The notes: generated by a model not told the origin, from the sequence alone. 17,599 bases of DNA from Lichenicola sp964249735 (GCA_964249735.1 CAXUDP010000080.1:1-17599); one strand, 5' to 3'; counted from the first letter of the stretch, positions 1 to 7,532 are shown. Program-made: numbers and translations.

Positions 1-137
1 GCGCAACGCCGCCCGCGTCCTCCGGCTTGACGGTTGAAGCTCCTGACAACCGGATCCGGCTCAATACTTCATGCTAGGGCGAAGCCCCACGGTTCACGAG
101 CGACCGGCGCACGCACGGCCAGGAGCCAGATCGGTCG
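1..137. other. Window edge, no gene recognised
   Basis: These bases lie downstream of the minus-strand transporter gene and run to the window edge. I see no convincing coding frame, RNA gene or strong terminator hairpin. The short plus-strand frame here overlaps the transporter and has no recognisable protein features, so I treat it as a shadow. Confidence 0.5.
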
Positions 138-578
138 CTACAACGTGGCGACCAGTCCGACGCCGATGACCATCAGTCCGGCTCCGGCGAGACGTCCTAT
201 GGAGGCTGTATGCTGGTTAAAGCCGAGCCACCCATAGTGGTCGATCAGCACCGACAGGATCACCGAGGCGGTCACAGTCAGCCCGATAAAGGGACCGGCA
301 CCCATCTTCTGTGCAGCAACAGGCTGGGCCAACAGGAACACAGAGCCGGCCAAACCGCCGAACCAGGCCCACCATGGCACCTGTTCGGCCTTGCCGTTGA
401 AGCCGAGCTGACCGAGCAGCAGAGCGCCGATCAGTGTCACGGTCGCCGTGCCGCCGACGCTGACCAGGCCCACCATGAAGGGCCGGTGGATGACCTTGTT
501 CAGGCTGGACGTGCAGGCGGACTGCAGTGGGTTCATCAAGCCGGCAAGGATGGCGAGCGGGTAGAGGAGGAACTGCAT
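138..578 (-). CDS. DMT-superfamily transporter, YdcZ/DUF606 type
   Basis: This encodes a 146-residue, very hydrophobic inner-membrane protein with about five predicted membrane segments (roughly residues 3-22, 33-57, 68-88, 95-112 and 126-146). The N-terminal pattern, a helix followed by N-P-L-Q and then a conserved Asn and Arg-Pro-Phe before helix 2, fits the DUF606/YdcZ half-size drug/metabolite transporters. Members of that family are about 140-150 residues and probably act as dimers; the substrate is unknown. I chose the ATG at 578 because an AAAGGA ribosome-binding site lies 7 nt upstream and translation enters the first helix at once. A longer frame to 737 adds an arginine-rich N-terminus that does not fit the family. 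It is divergent from the hydrolase/GMC pair across about 460 bp, with no evident functional link. The family call is fairly sure, the substrate is not. Confidence 0.82.
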   Translation of the reverse strand: MQFLLYPLAILAGLMNPLQSACTSSLNKVIHRPFMVGLVSVGGTATVTLIGALLLGQLGFNGKAEQVPWWAWFGGLAGSVFLLAQPVAAQKMGAGPFIGLTVTASVILSVLIDHYGWLGFNQHTASIGRLAGAGLMVIGVGLVATL

Positions 579-1037
579 CAAAGCATCCTTTTGTCGAAGG
601 GACAGGATGCCTAGCCTCAGAAAGCTCGAGCGGTTGCTCTTCGACCGCGCGAGCGCGATCACCCTGTCCGAAAGCTGCAAGCCTCGATGCGTGCCCGACC
701 ATTGCTCCGGCACGTGTTGACGACCTTTGGACAGCAAGGGGACGCGGCGTGATCGGGCAGATGGCCAAGGCCATCAACCGTCAATCCGGGAATGCTCATG
801 GCCCACCGGGTGCGCCTTTGGTCTATCGCCCACGCGGCTTGCACCGGCAAGGACAGGCTGACTTCGCTACGCGATGGTCTGCGGGCAGACCGGCGCGCTG
901 AGTACTCGGCACCGACCTTCTTCATGCCCGACGGTTCGAGCTGAGCAACCCCACCGCGCAGGCCATGTTCATGCTGCGATGCGGCAATGGCTGATCGCCC
1001 TGCACGTCTCGTAGTTCTGCCGGAAAGACGCCTGCCC
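579..1037. other. 459-bp divergent intergenic region, no secure gene
   Basis: This gap separates the transporter (leftward) from the hydrolase fusion gene (rightward) and should contain both promoters, but I cannot place -35/-10 boxes with confidence. A 50-codon frame at 792-944 ends in the residues PTFFMPDGSS. A frame-shifted continuation ending at 994 contains the residues FELSNPTAQAMFML. Read together they look faintly like the tail of a decayed gene, but I do not recognise a family. Nothing else stands out. Confidence 0.4.
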
Positions 1038-2399
1038 ATGGCCATGCCAGACCGCCTCGTGCCGACCCTCGTGTTCCTGCACTTCCTCGGCGGCAGCGCC
1101 CGCACTTGGCATCAGGTCGAGGAAGCGCTTTCGGACCGCTTTGCTTGTTTGCGGCTCGACCTGCCAGGCTTCGGCGAGGCGGCAGGTGCAGACGGCTACT
1201 CGGTGGCGGCAATGGCGGATCGGGTGTCGGCCAGGGTCGCGGCTGTCGCGCCGGAACGATGGGTGCTGGTCGGGCACAGCATGGGCGCCAAGGTGGCGCT
1301 GCTGCTCGCGCGCCGCGGCGAGGATGGCGACCCGTCGCTGTCCGGCCTGTGCGGACTGGTGCTGGCGGCCGGCTCGCCTCCCGGGCCGGAGCCGATGGAG
1401 GACGACAAGCGGGCGGAGATGCTGGGCTGGTTCGGCGGCGATGCGGATCTCAGCCGCGCGGAAGCGGACGGCTTCGTGCAGGCCAACGTCGCGCGCGCGC
1501 TCGTCGACGAGGCGCGGGAGGGCGCGGTCGCCGACGTGCTGCGCATGGCCAGGCCTGCCTGGCGCGCCTGGCTCACCGACGGCAGCCGCGAGGACCTTCG
1601 CAACGCGGTCGGCGTGGTGCGGATGCCGGCGCTGGTGCTGGCCGGGGCCGAGGACGCGGCGCTCGGTCCGGCGGTGCAGCACGCGCTGATGGTGCCTCAC
1701 CTCGCGAACGGGCGGGTCGAGATCCTCGACGGGTGCGCCCACTTGCTGCCGCTGGAGGATCCGCAACAGGTCGCGGTGCTGATCGCCGTCCACGTCGCGT
1801 CGCTGGCGGAGGACTTCGAGGGGCGCCACGACGACCGGATGACGACGCGCACGCGGCAGGCGCTGCAACGACGCGGGCAGCCGGACGACCCGGGCTATCG
1901 ACCAAGGGTGCTGGAGGACGACCTGCTCGGCGTGCTGCGCGCTGTGGTGAACAGGGTGATCCCGCAGCAGCGGACGGCGATCGACCTCGCAGCCCGGATC
2001 GACGCGATGCTGGCGGAGGGCAACGGCGACGGCTGGCGCTTCGCCGCGCTGCCGCCGGATGCGGAAGCCTACCGGTGCGGCCTGCGCACGCTCGACGCCA
2101 GGGCGAGGACGATCCATGCCCGACCGTTCGCCGAGCTGACGGAAGCGACCCAGGATTCGCTGTTGCAGGGGGTCGTGGAGTGCAAGCTCGGCCTGGAGGA
2201 GAGTGCGGCAGGGCAGCTGGACCCGGCGGCCATGGCGCTGTGGTTCCAGGAGATGCGCGCCGATGCGACGCGGCTGTTCATGTCGCATCCGGCGACCCTG
2301 GCGGTCATGGGTTGCGACGCGCTTGTGACCGGCGGCGACGCGGAGCTGGTCGGGTTCGTGCCGTACCGAGCCGTCGACACCGTCGGAGCCGGATCGTGA
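1038..2399 (+). CDS. Alpha/beta hydrolase fused to gluconate 2-dehydrogenase subunit 3-like domain
   Basis: This encodes a 453-residue two-domain protein. Residues about 7-255 form an alpha/beta hydrolase. They carry the oxyanion-loop segment HFLGG (15-19), the nucleophile elbow GHSMG with Ser81, a probable acid Asp206 (AGAED) and a probable base His235 (CAH), so the catalytic triad looks intact. Residues about 265-450 resemble the gluconate 2-dehydrogenase subunit 3 family, the small partner of GMC-type membrane dehydrogenases; typical stretches are RVLEDDLLGVLRAVVNRVIP and DLAARIDAMLAEG. The start at ATG 1038 is preceded by GGAAAG about 10 nt upstream. No signal peptide is visible, whereas standalone subunit 3 proteins are commonly exported. 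An internal ATG at 1839 (Met268) marks the domain boundary and could be a relic of two separate genes. The stop overlaps the GMC gene start (GTGA), so the product is probably co-translated with, and a partner of, the dehydrogenase. The hydrolase could act on a lactone or ester made or used by the dehydrogenase, but that is inference. Confidence 0.82.
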   Translation: MAMPDRLVPTLVFLHFLGGSARTWHQVEEALSDRFACLRLDLPGFGEAAGADGYSVAAMADRVSARVAAVAPERWVLVGHSMGAKVALLLARRGEDGDPSLSGLCGLVLAAGSPPGPEPMEDDKRAEMLGWFGGDADLSRAEADGFVQANVARALVDEAREGAVADVLRMARPAWRAWLTDGSREDLRNAVGVVRMPALVLAGAEDAALGPAVQHALMVPHLANGRVEILDGCAHLLPLEDPQQVAVLIAVHVASLAEDFEGRHDDRMTTRTRQALQRRGQPDDPGYRPRVLEDDLLGVLRAVVNRVIPQQRTAIDLAARIDAMLAEGNGDGWRFAALPPDAEAYRCGLRTLDARARTIHARPFAELTEATQDSLLQGVVECKLGLEESAAGQLDPAAMALWFQEMRADATRLFMSHPATLAVMGCDALVTGGDAELVGFVPYRAVDTVGAGS

Positions 2400-3937
2400 A
2401 CGAACCGATGCGCCATCACGGCGAGAACGACGTCGTGGACGCGGTAGTGGTCGGCACCGGGGCCGGCGGCGGCCCGCTGGTCGCGCGGCTGGCGGCGGCC
2501 GGCCTGCGCGTGGTGGCGCTGGAAGCAGGGCGCGACCGGGTTGCCCGGGAGTTCACGCCGGACGAGCTGTCGTCGGGCGACCTGTACTGGCTCGGCGAGC
2601 GGTTGAGCGCCGGCGACACGCCGGAAGCGTTCGGTGCCAACAACAGCGGCATCGGCGTCGGCGGCTCGACCCTGCACTGGGGCGCGTTCACGCCGCGGCC
2701 GGACCCGCGCGAGTTCCGGCTGCGCAGCGAGCGCGGCGTCGGCGAGGACTGGCCGCTGTCGGTCGCCGAGCTGACGCCTTACCTGGAGGAAGTCGAGCGG
2801 ACCATCGGCGTGTCCGGGCCGACGCCGTATCCGTGGGACGAGGCGCGGCGCTACCTCCTGCCGCCGGTGCCGCGCAACCCGTCCGCGCACGCGATGCAGC
2901 GCGGCTGCGACCGGCTCGGCCTGCGCACCGCGGACGCGCCGGCGGCGGTGCTGTCTCGGGACCGGGTCGGCGTGGGCGGACCCCCTCGCCTCGCCTGCGT
3001 CGGCTGCGGCGCCTGCCACCAGGGCTGCCGCAACGAGGCCAAGGCGACGACCGCGAACAGCTTCCTGCGCCAGGCGGTGCTGGACGGCGCGGAGATCCGC
3101 ACCGGCTGCATGGTCGTGGACATCGAGCGCGACGGGCGCGGGCTGGTCGATGCGGTGTCGTACCTGGAAGATGGGATGATGCGCCGCCAGCGCTGCGCCG
3201 CGCTGTTCCTGTGTGCCGGCGCGGTCGAAACGCCGCGGCTGCTGCTGCACACCGGACTTGGCAACTCCAGCGGCGAGGTCGGCCGCAACTACATGGCCCA
3301 TGTCGCCACCCAGGTCTGGGGCACGGTGGACGAGGACACGCACCCGAACCATGGCTACCCGTCCTCGCTGATCAGCGAGGACATGCTGCGCCCGCGCGAC
3401 GCCGACTTCGCCGGCGGCTACCTGATCCAGAGCCTGGGGATGATGCCGGTGACCTGGGGCAACGTGATGGCACGCGGGCGGGGCATCTGGGGCCAGGCGC
3501 TGGTGGACGGGCTGATGGGCTACAACCGGTCGGTCGGGCTCGGCATCAACGGCGAGTGCCTGCCCTATGCGCACAACCGGCTGACGCTGTCGGACGAGAC
3601 GGACGAGAGCGGCATGAGGAAGCCGCTGGTCACCTTCAGCCGCGGGAACGACGAGAAGGCGCTGGACGCCCACGCCGCGCGCCTGATGACGTCGATCGCC
3701 GACGCGGCGGGAGCAACCGACATCTGGGTGGCGCCGCGCTCGGCGCACACGATCGGGACCTGCCGCATGGGCACGGACGGCAGCTGCAGCGTGGTGGATC
3801 CGGCCGGACGCAGCTTCGACATCGCCAACCTGTGGATCTGCGACAACTCCGTCTTTCCGAGTTCGATGGCCGCCAACCCGGCGCTGACCATCATGGCGCT
3901 GAGCCTGCGCACCGCGGATGCGTTCCTCGGAAGTTGA
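2396..3937 (+). CDS. GMC-family FAD-dependent oxidoreductase (gluconate-dehydrogenase large-subunit-like)
   Basis: This encodes a 513-residue flavoprotein. The N-terminal dinucleotide-binding motif GTGAGGG is at residues 20-26, followed by Glu43 (ALEAG) for FAD ribose binding. A GGSTLHWG segment lies near residue 90. The C-terminal GMC signature holds the likely catalytic pair His451 (HTIGTCRMG) and Asn494 (AANPALT). Cysteines 201, 204, 207 and 211 form CxxCxxCxxxC, a spacing seen in some GMC branches. I chose the GTG at 2396 because it overlaps the upstream stop by 4 nt and GGAG sits 7 nt before it; ATG 2408 is the alternative. No signal peptide is visible. The probable role is oxidation of an alcohol or sugar-type substrate with electrons passed to a partner. 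The upstream subunit 3-like domain supports a dehydrogenase rather than an oxidase. No cytochrome c subunit follows, so the electron acceptor is unknown. Confidence 0.88.
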   Translation: MNEPMRHHGENDVVDAVVVGTGAGGGPLVARLAAAGLRVVALEAGRDRVAREFTPDELSSGDLYWLGERLSAGDTPEAFGANNSGIGVGGSTLHWGAFTPRPDPREFRLRSERGVGEDWPLSVAELTPYLEEVERTIGVSGPTPYPWDEARRYLLPPVPRNPSAHAMQRGCDRLGLRTADAPAAVLSRDRVGVGGPPRLACVGCGACHQGCRNEAKATTANSFLRQAVLDGAEIRTGCMVVDIERDGRGLVDAVSYLEDGMMRRQRCAALFLCAGAVETPRLLLHTGLGNSSGEVGRNYMAHVATQVWGTVDEDTHPNHGYPSSLISEDMLRPRDADFAGGYLIQSLGMMPVTWGNVMARGRGIWGQALVDGLMGYNRSVGLGINGECLPYAHNRLTLSDETDESGMRKPLVTFSRGNDEKALDAHAARLMTSIADAAGATDIWVAPRSAHTIGTCRMGTDGSCSVVDPAGRSFDIANLWICDNSVFPSSMAANPALTIMALSLRTADAFLGS

Positions 3938-3986
3938 CAGGTCTCGCGCCAAGGGTGGCCGTTTCGTCGAGCAGGGCAGACGGGTA
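3938..3986. other. Spacer between GMC gene and IS remnants
   Basis: This is a short non-coding stretch after the GMC stop codon. No hairpin with a T-tract is visible, so no intrinsic terminator can be assigned for the hydrolase/GMC operon. Confidence 0.4.
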
Positions 3987-4182
3987 GGCTCTGGATAGTG
4001 AAGATGGCCGGGCTGCCGGGATGAGCTGCGTTTGTTGTGGGCCCGCAGCCGTGATGGAGCGGCCGCCGATCACGGCTCGCGGCTACCGGGGCTTCCGCTG
4101 CCGCACCTGCTGGCGGCAGTTCAACAAGCGCAGCGGTGGCGTGCTGAACCGGACCTGCCTGCCGAGCGACGTCATCGCCTTC
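3987..4182 (+). mobile_element. IS6-family insertion sequence remnant, left part
   Basis: The segment begins with GGCTCTG, the usual start of IS6-family terminal repeats. After about 34 bp it enters a transposase reading frame that is cut short at 4182. Only the left end is present; I found no matching right end in the window. The family call rests mainly on the encoded N-terminal zinc-ribbon transposase fragment, and the terminal-repeat assignment is weaker. Confidence 0.5.
4021..4182 (+). pseudogene. Truncated IS6-family transposase, N-terminal 54 codons
   Basis: The frame starts at ATG 4021 with a zinc-ribbon-like pair of CxxC motifs (CVCC and CRTC). It continues through the stretch RSGGVLNRTCLPSDVIAF, characteristic of the N-terminus of IS6-type transposases with a zinc-ribbon head. 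After Phe54 the similarity stops abruptly and the frame reads into unrelated DNA (to a stop at 4305) that matches an IS21-type end. The DDE catalytic domain is missing, so the product cannot be an active transposase. The break coincides with a TG dinucleotide at 4183, which fits interruption by a second element. Confidence 0.65.
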
Positions 4183-4193
4183 TGTCATCGCCG

Positions 4194-4245
4194 GTCGAAA
4201 GTCGAGCCACCGATGACATGGGCACCGGCTGAAAACCGAGCCACC
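4194..4245. repeat. Pair of 18-bp IS21-type terminal direct repeats
   Basis: Copy A is 4194-4211 and copy B is 4228-4245, starting 34 bp apart. They share G..GAAA..CGAGCCACC with four mismatches. Both lie between the presumed element end at 4183 and the istB stop codon at 4256-4258, the position expected of transposase-binding repeats in an IS21-family element. Confidence 0.55.
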
Positions 4246-4255
4246 TGTCGATGCT

Positions 4256-4465
4256 TCAGCGGGCCGTCGCGCGTGGCACGATCCCTTCCTTCCGCTTGCC
4301 CTTGAGCCGGTAGCTCTCGCCGCTGATCTGCACGACGGTAACGTGGTGCATCAGGCGATCGAGCATGGCGGCCGCCAGCACCGCATCGCCGGCGAGAGCC
4401 TGGTCCCAGGCTCGAACGTCAGGCTGGAGGTCAGCACGCCGTCAGCACCGACACGAACGATTTCT
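4256..4465 (-). pseudogene. istB: istB (IS21 helper ATPase) C-terminal fragment, frameshifted
   Basis: On the minus strand, a frame ending at the stop 4256-4258 encodes about 51 residues matching the IstB C-terminus, including DAVLAAAMLDRLMHH and ISGESYRLKGKRKEG. Upstream, the characteristic LTSSLTFE stretch lies in a different frame. One missing base between GAG and CCTGG, near 4411, would restore continuity, so the fragment is frameshifted as well as truncated. The ATPase Walker motifs are absent. The 5' limit at about 4465 is an estimate. Confidence 0.65.
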
Positions 4466-4490
4466 CGTTGTTCGACGCTCATGGTGACGC

Positions 4491-4726
4491 GCCCGCGTCA
4501 GCAGCGATTGGATCATGGACACACCCTGCAGCAGGTGCCCTGGCATTGACATGATTTCTTCATGAAAGCCGGCCGCGCCGTCAGGAAGGCGTCAGGTAAG
4601 GCGTCTACTGAACGCCCTGTCGGCCGTGATGAGCAATGGCGGCCGCCGGACCGCGACTAGGCGACACGCATCGGCCAGAGCGCCGCCGTGACGGGCGCGG
4701 TCCAGCCGAGACATGGAGCTATAGCC
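4491..4726 (+). promoter_or_regulatory. Upstream regulatory region of the phosphoesterase gene
   Basis: This is a non-coding gap between the IS scar and the phosphoesterase start. It contains a TTGACA hexamer at 4546-4551 without a good -10 at 16-18 nt, and the tandem CGTCAGG element at 4579-4596. A weak -10-like TCTACT lies at 4604-4609. The leader before the TTG start carries GGAG at 4715-4718. The promoter placement is tentative; the tandem element is the strongest signal. Confidence 0.45.
4578..4596 (+). promoter_or_regulatory. Pho-box-like tandem repeat (site 1), before the phosphoesterase
   Basis: Two perfect CGTCAGG copies start at 4579 and 4590, separated by AAGG, which gives an 11-bp period. 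Two 7-bp direct repeats with a 4-bp spacer is the architecture bound by PhoB and other OmpR-family dimers (the E. coli Pho box is CTGTCAT-N4-CTGTCA). The same 7-mer with the same spacing recurs at 9535-9552, upstream of the TonB receptor. It lies about 130 bp before the TTG start of the phosphoesterase gene. The binding protein could be the locally encoded response regulator or a genomic PhoB. Confidence 0.55.
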
Positions 4727-7495
4727 TTGAAGAGTTATGCAAATCGTTCACTCGCTGGCGTGCTGGCCATGATACTGGCGGCACCGGGCTTCGCGATGGC
4801 TGCCGACAACGAGACCCGGACCGTCGGGCCGCAGCGGAACGGCTCGGTGCTCGCCTCCGACAACCAGCTGCTGACGCCAGCCGGCATCACGGTGCAGCTC
4901 GGGTCGCCGGTTCGGGCCAAGGCGGTCGCGATCAATCCCAACACGGCAACCCACTCTGCGGCCGTCTTGCTGATGAACGCTGCCGAGGCGGTGATCATCT
5001 TCGACACCAGGACGGGTGCCGTGCTGCAGCGCTTCGTGCCGACCAGTGTCAGCGGCACGACCTTCTCGAACGATCCGACCGGCTCCTTCGCCGGCATTTC
5101 ATATACCCCGGACGGTGGGAAGCTGGTGTTCAGCCAGGACGACAGCAACATCCGGGTGGCGAACGTAAACCCGCGGACCGGCGAGCTGACGCCGAACGAG
5201 GTCATTCCCGTTCCGGCACCGGACAATCCCAACCTTTACACGCCCGGCACCGCCGATCCAGGCGGCATCGCGCTGGTGGACGACACCGAAGGTTTGATCG
5301 CGCTGAGCGCCAGCAACGCGTTGGGCGTCGTCAACCTTGCCAACGGGTCGCTGATTGGGCAGATCTCGGTCGGGAACGCGCCGAACCACGTCATCGTCGC
5401 CGGCAACTACGCCTACGTCTCGAATGAGGGTGGCCGTCCAGCCACCGCTTCCGACTTCACCACGCTGTCCGACGGCACTCCGATGGTGGCCGATCCGACC
5501 ACAGGTGCAGCGACCACCGGCACGGTTTCGGTAATCAACGCCAAGGGGCAGCTCGCTGCCAGCATCGATGTCGGACTGCGTCCAGCAGGCCTCGCGCAAG
5601 CAGACGGCCGTGTCTACGTGGCGAACGCCTTCAGCGACACCATCTCGGTAATCAACACCACCACCAACAAGGTCACGCGAACGATCCCGGTGGGCGTTCC
5701 GCTGCCGGGCGGCGCCTTCGGTGCCGGGGTCGATGACGTCGCGGTCGTGGGTGATCGGCTTTATGTGACGCTGGGCCAGTCGAACGCCATCGCCGTGGTG
5801 GACCTGACCAAGCCGGACAAGCAGGCCGTTATCGGCTACATTCCCACGCTCTACTTTCCAACCTCGATCGCCTACGATCCCGGCAACGGCAGGCTGGTTG
5901 TCGCTGACGACAAGGGCACGGGCGCGCAGGGCTCGATCGGCACCGCACACGGCGTCGAGGCCTTCAACACCCACCAGGACACCGGCACCGTCAGCTTGAT
6001 CCCGATCCCAGGCGAGAAGGAGCTGATCGACGACACCGTCCGGGTCATCAACAACAACCACTGGCTTTCCGCCAACGCCGATGTCGGCCGCGGCAACCCG
6101 AACGCAGCCCCGGTCGCCATTCCCAGGCATATCGGCGAGCCGTCCCTGATCAAGCATGTGTGGTATATCATCAAGGAGAACCGCACCTACGACCAGATGC
6201 TGGGCGATGTGCCGCAGGGTGCCGGCGATGCTTCCATTGCGGTCTTCGCCGGCAACGTGCCGAACCAGCACGCCCTGATCGGGCGTTTTCCGCTGCTCGA
6301 CAACTTCTATGCGCCAAGTCGTCAGTCCGCGGACGGCCATCCCTGGACGATCGAGGCCGGCTCGTTCTACTCGAACGACATCCAATCGCCGGACTGGATC
6401 CGCTCCTATCCCGGCGGCAACGACAACGACGCCCTGACCTTCACCCAGAAGGGCTACATCTGGACCAACGCGGTCAAGAAGGGCCTGAACGTCAAGATCT
6501 ACGGCGAGTGGAGCGACGGCTCGGTCGTAGCGAACAACCCTGCCACCGGCAAGCCCTATACCTGGGCCGACTTCTACAACACCTCGCTCTACACCGAGAG
6601 CGGCGGCAAGAACGGGTCCAACGTCGTTCCAGCCGACTCCGATTCTGAGAAGTCCCAGATTCCAGCCGTCAACGCGCTGCTCGACCCGCACTACCCGTCC
6701 TTCAACCTGGGCATCCCCGACCAGTACCGGATGGACTACTACCTGCCGATGCTGGCCGCGCAGGACGCGGCCGACCAGGTGCCAAACCTGACCGTGATCT
6801 GGTTGCCGGACGACCATACCAATGGCACCACCACCGGCAATCCGCTGCCCAACAACTACGAGGCGGACAACGACCTGGCGCTCGGACGGCTGGTCGATGC
6901 CATCAGCCACAGCAAGGTCTGGCCTAGCTCGGCGATCTTCGTCACCGAGGACGACGCGCAGGACGGCGTCGATCACATCGATGGCCATCGCGAGCCGGTC
7001 TACGTGATCAGCCCGTATGCGGTTGCCCCGCAGGCACCGGGCGTCGGCCGAGTCATCAACACGACCTATACTGTCGTGAACATGGAGCGGACCATCGAGA
7101 ACATCCTGGGCACGCAGCCGATGTCGCAGTTCGACCGCGTCGCGACCCCGATGTTCAACGCCTTCCAGGACACGCCGGACACCACCCCCTACAACATGGT
7201 TCCGGCCAACACCCCGCTCAACATCGGACCCGGCGGCGTTCCGATCCCCGGTACCGGCCCCGCCAACTACACGCTGAACACGCATGGCATGAGCCCGCTC
7301 GAGAAGGCCTGGAACCTGGCATCGAACCGCATCATGCGGCCGAACATGACCAAGGCCGACATAATCGATGAGACCTTCCTCAACCACATGATCTGGTACT
7401 CGGCGACGCGCTGGCATCGCCCCTATCCGGGCGAAAGGTCGATGCTGTGGCCGAGCGCCTTCCGAAACGTCGTCAAGGCTCACGACGACGATTGA
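4727..7495 (+). CDS. Exported YVTN beta-propeller / phosphoesterase (alkaline-phosphatase-like) fusion protein
   Basis: This encodes 922 residues if it starts at TTG 4727. That start has GGAG 8 nt upstream and yields a clean signal peptide (Lys/Arg n-region, LAGVLAMILAA core, AMA cleavage site). GTG 4688 is a longer alternative without these features. Residues about 60-440 contain YVTN/YncE-type propeller repeats, recognisable by phrases such as VYVANAFSDTISVIN. Residues about 475-800 match the phosphoesterase family (PF04185 type). They include IKENRTYDQ (from about 482), ADGHPW with Asp536/His538, PDDH (694-697), TEDD (Glu741-Asp743) and DHIDGHRE (749-756), which are likely metal ligands and active-site residues. 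The expected role is periplasmic or extracellular hydrolysis of a phosphate ester; the substrate is unknown. It precedes a two-component system and a TonB receptor on the same strand and has a Pho-box-like site upstream, suggesting phosphate control. The architecture is that annotated elsewhere as a bifunctional YncE/alkaline phosphatase family protein. Confidence 0.88.
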   Translation: MKSYANRSLAGVLAMILAAPGFAMAADNETRTVGPQRNGSVLASDNQLLTPAGITVQLGSPVRAKAVAINPNTATHSAAVLLMNAAEAVIIFDTRTGAVLQRFVPTSVSGTTFSNDPTGSFAGISYTPDGGKLVFSQDDSNIRVANVNPRTGELTPNEVIPVPAPDNPNLYTPGTADPGGIALVDDTEGLIALSASNALGVVNLANGSLIGQISVGNAPNHVIVAGNYAYVSNEGGRPATASDFTTLSDGTPMVADPTTGAATTGTVSVINAKGQLAASIDVGLRPAGLAQADGRVYVANAFSDTISVINTTTNKVTRTIPVGVPLPGGAFGAGVDDVAVVGDRLYVTLGQSNAIAVVDLTKPDKQAVIGYIPTLYFPTSIAYDPGNGRLVVADDKGTGAQGSIGTAHGVEAFNTHQDTGTVSLIPIPGEKELIDDTVRVINNNHWLSANADVGRGNPNAAPVAIPRHIGEPSLIKHVWYIIKENRTYDQMLGDVPQGAGDASIAVFAGNVPNQHALIGRFPLLDNFYAPSRQSADGHPWTIEAGSFYSNDIQSPDWIRSYPGGNDNDALTFTQKGYIWTNAVKKGLNVKIYGEWSDGSVVANNPATGKPYTWADFYNTSLYTESGGKNGSNVVPADSDSEKSQIPAVNALLDPHYPSFNLGIPDQYRMDYYLPMLAAQDAADQVPNLTVIWLPDDHTNGTTTGNPLPNNYEADNDLALGRLVDAISHSKVWPSSAIFVTEDDAQDGVDHIDGHREPVYVISPYAVAPQAPGVGRVINTTYTVVNMERTIENILGTQPMSQFDRVATPMFNAFQDTPDTTPYNMVPANTPLNIGPGGVPIPGTGPANYTLNTHGMSPLEKAWNLASNRIMRPNMTKADIIDETFLNHMIWYSATRWHRPYPGERSMLWPSAFRNVVKAHDDD

Positions 7496-7504
7496 GCATG
7501 TCAT

Positions 7505-7532
7505 CTCCCTGCCCGCCATGGCGGGCAGGGAG
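7505..7532 (+). terminator. Strong 13-bp hairpin after the phosphoesterase gene
   Basis: A perfect 13-bp inverted repeat, CTCCCTGCCCGCC / GGCGGGCAGGGAG with a 2-nt centre, starts 10 nt after the stop codon. There is no T-tract behind it (AGGTAAG follows), so it is not a canonical intrinsic terminator. It could still end or stabilise the phosphoesterase transcript and separate it from the two-component system genes. Confidence 0.5.

Larger units (their letters stand above)
4183..4490 (-). mobile_element. IS21-family element remnant (terminal repeats plus istB tail)
   Basis: The right terminus appears to start at TG (4183-4184) within TGTCATCGCCGGTCG. Two related 18-bp direct repeats follow at 4194-4211 and 4228-4245 (14 of 18 identical, both ending GAGCCACC). 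Multiple terminal repeats of this kind are typical of IS21-family ends. The minus-strand tail of istB begins immediately inside. The rest of istB, all of istA and the other terminus are absent, so this is a deletion remnant. The inner border near 4490 is approximate. Confidence 0.6.

Noticed and set aside
969..2288. Long minus-strand open frame (439 codons) opposite the hydrolase fusion gene
   Set aside because: It is rich in Arg, His and Gln with no domain pattern. The opposite strand encodes clear hydrolase and dehydrogenase-subunit motifs, so this is a GC-rich shadow.
2069..3952. Minus-strand open frame of 627 codons opposite the GMC gene
   Set aside because: It is the low-complexity antisense of a gene with clear FAD and catalytic motifs.
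4546..4551. TTGACA as the -35 box of the phosphoesterase promoter
   Set aside because: The sequence 16-18 nt downstream is CCGGCC-like with no -10 resemblance, so a sigma-70 promoter cannot be supported there.
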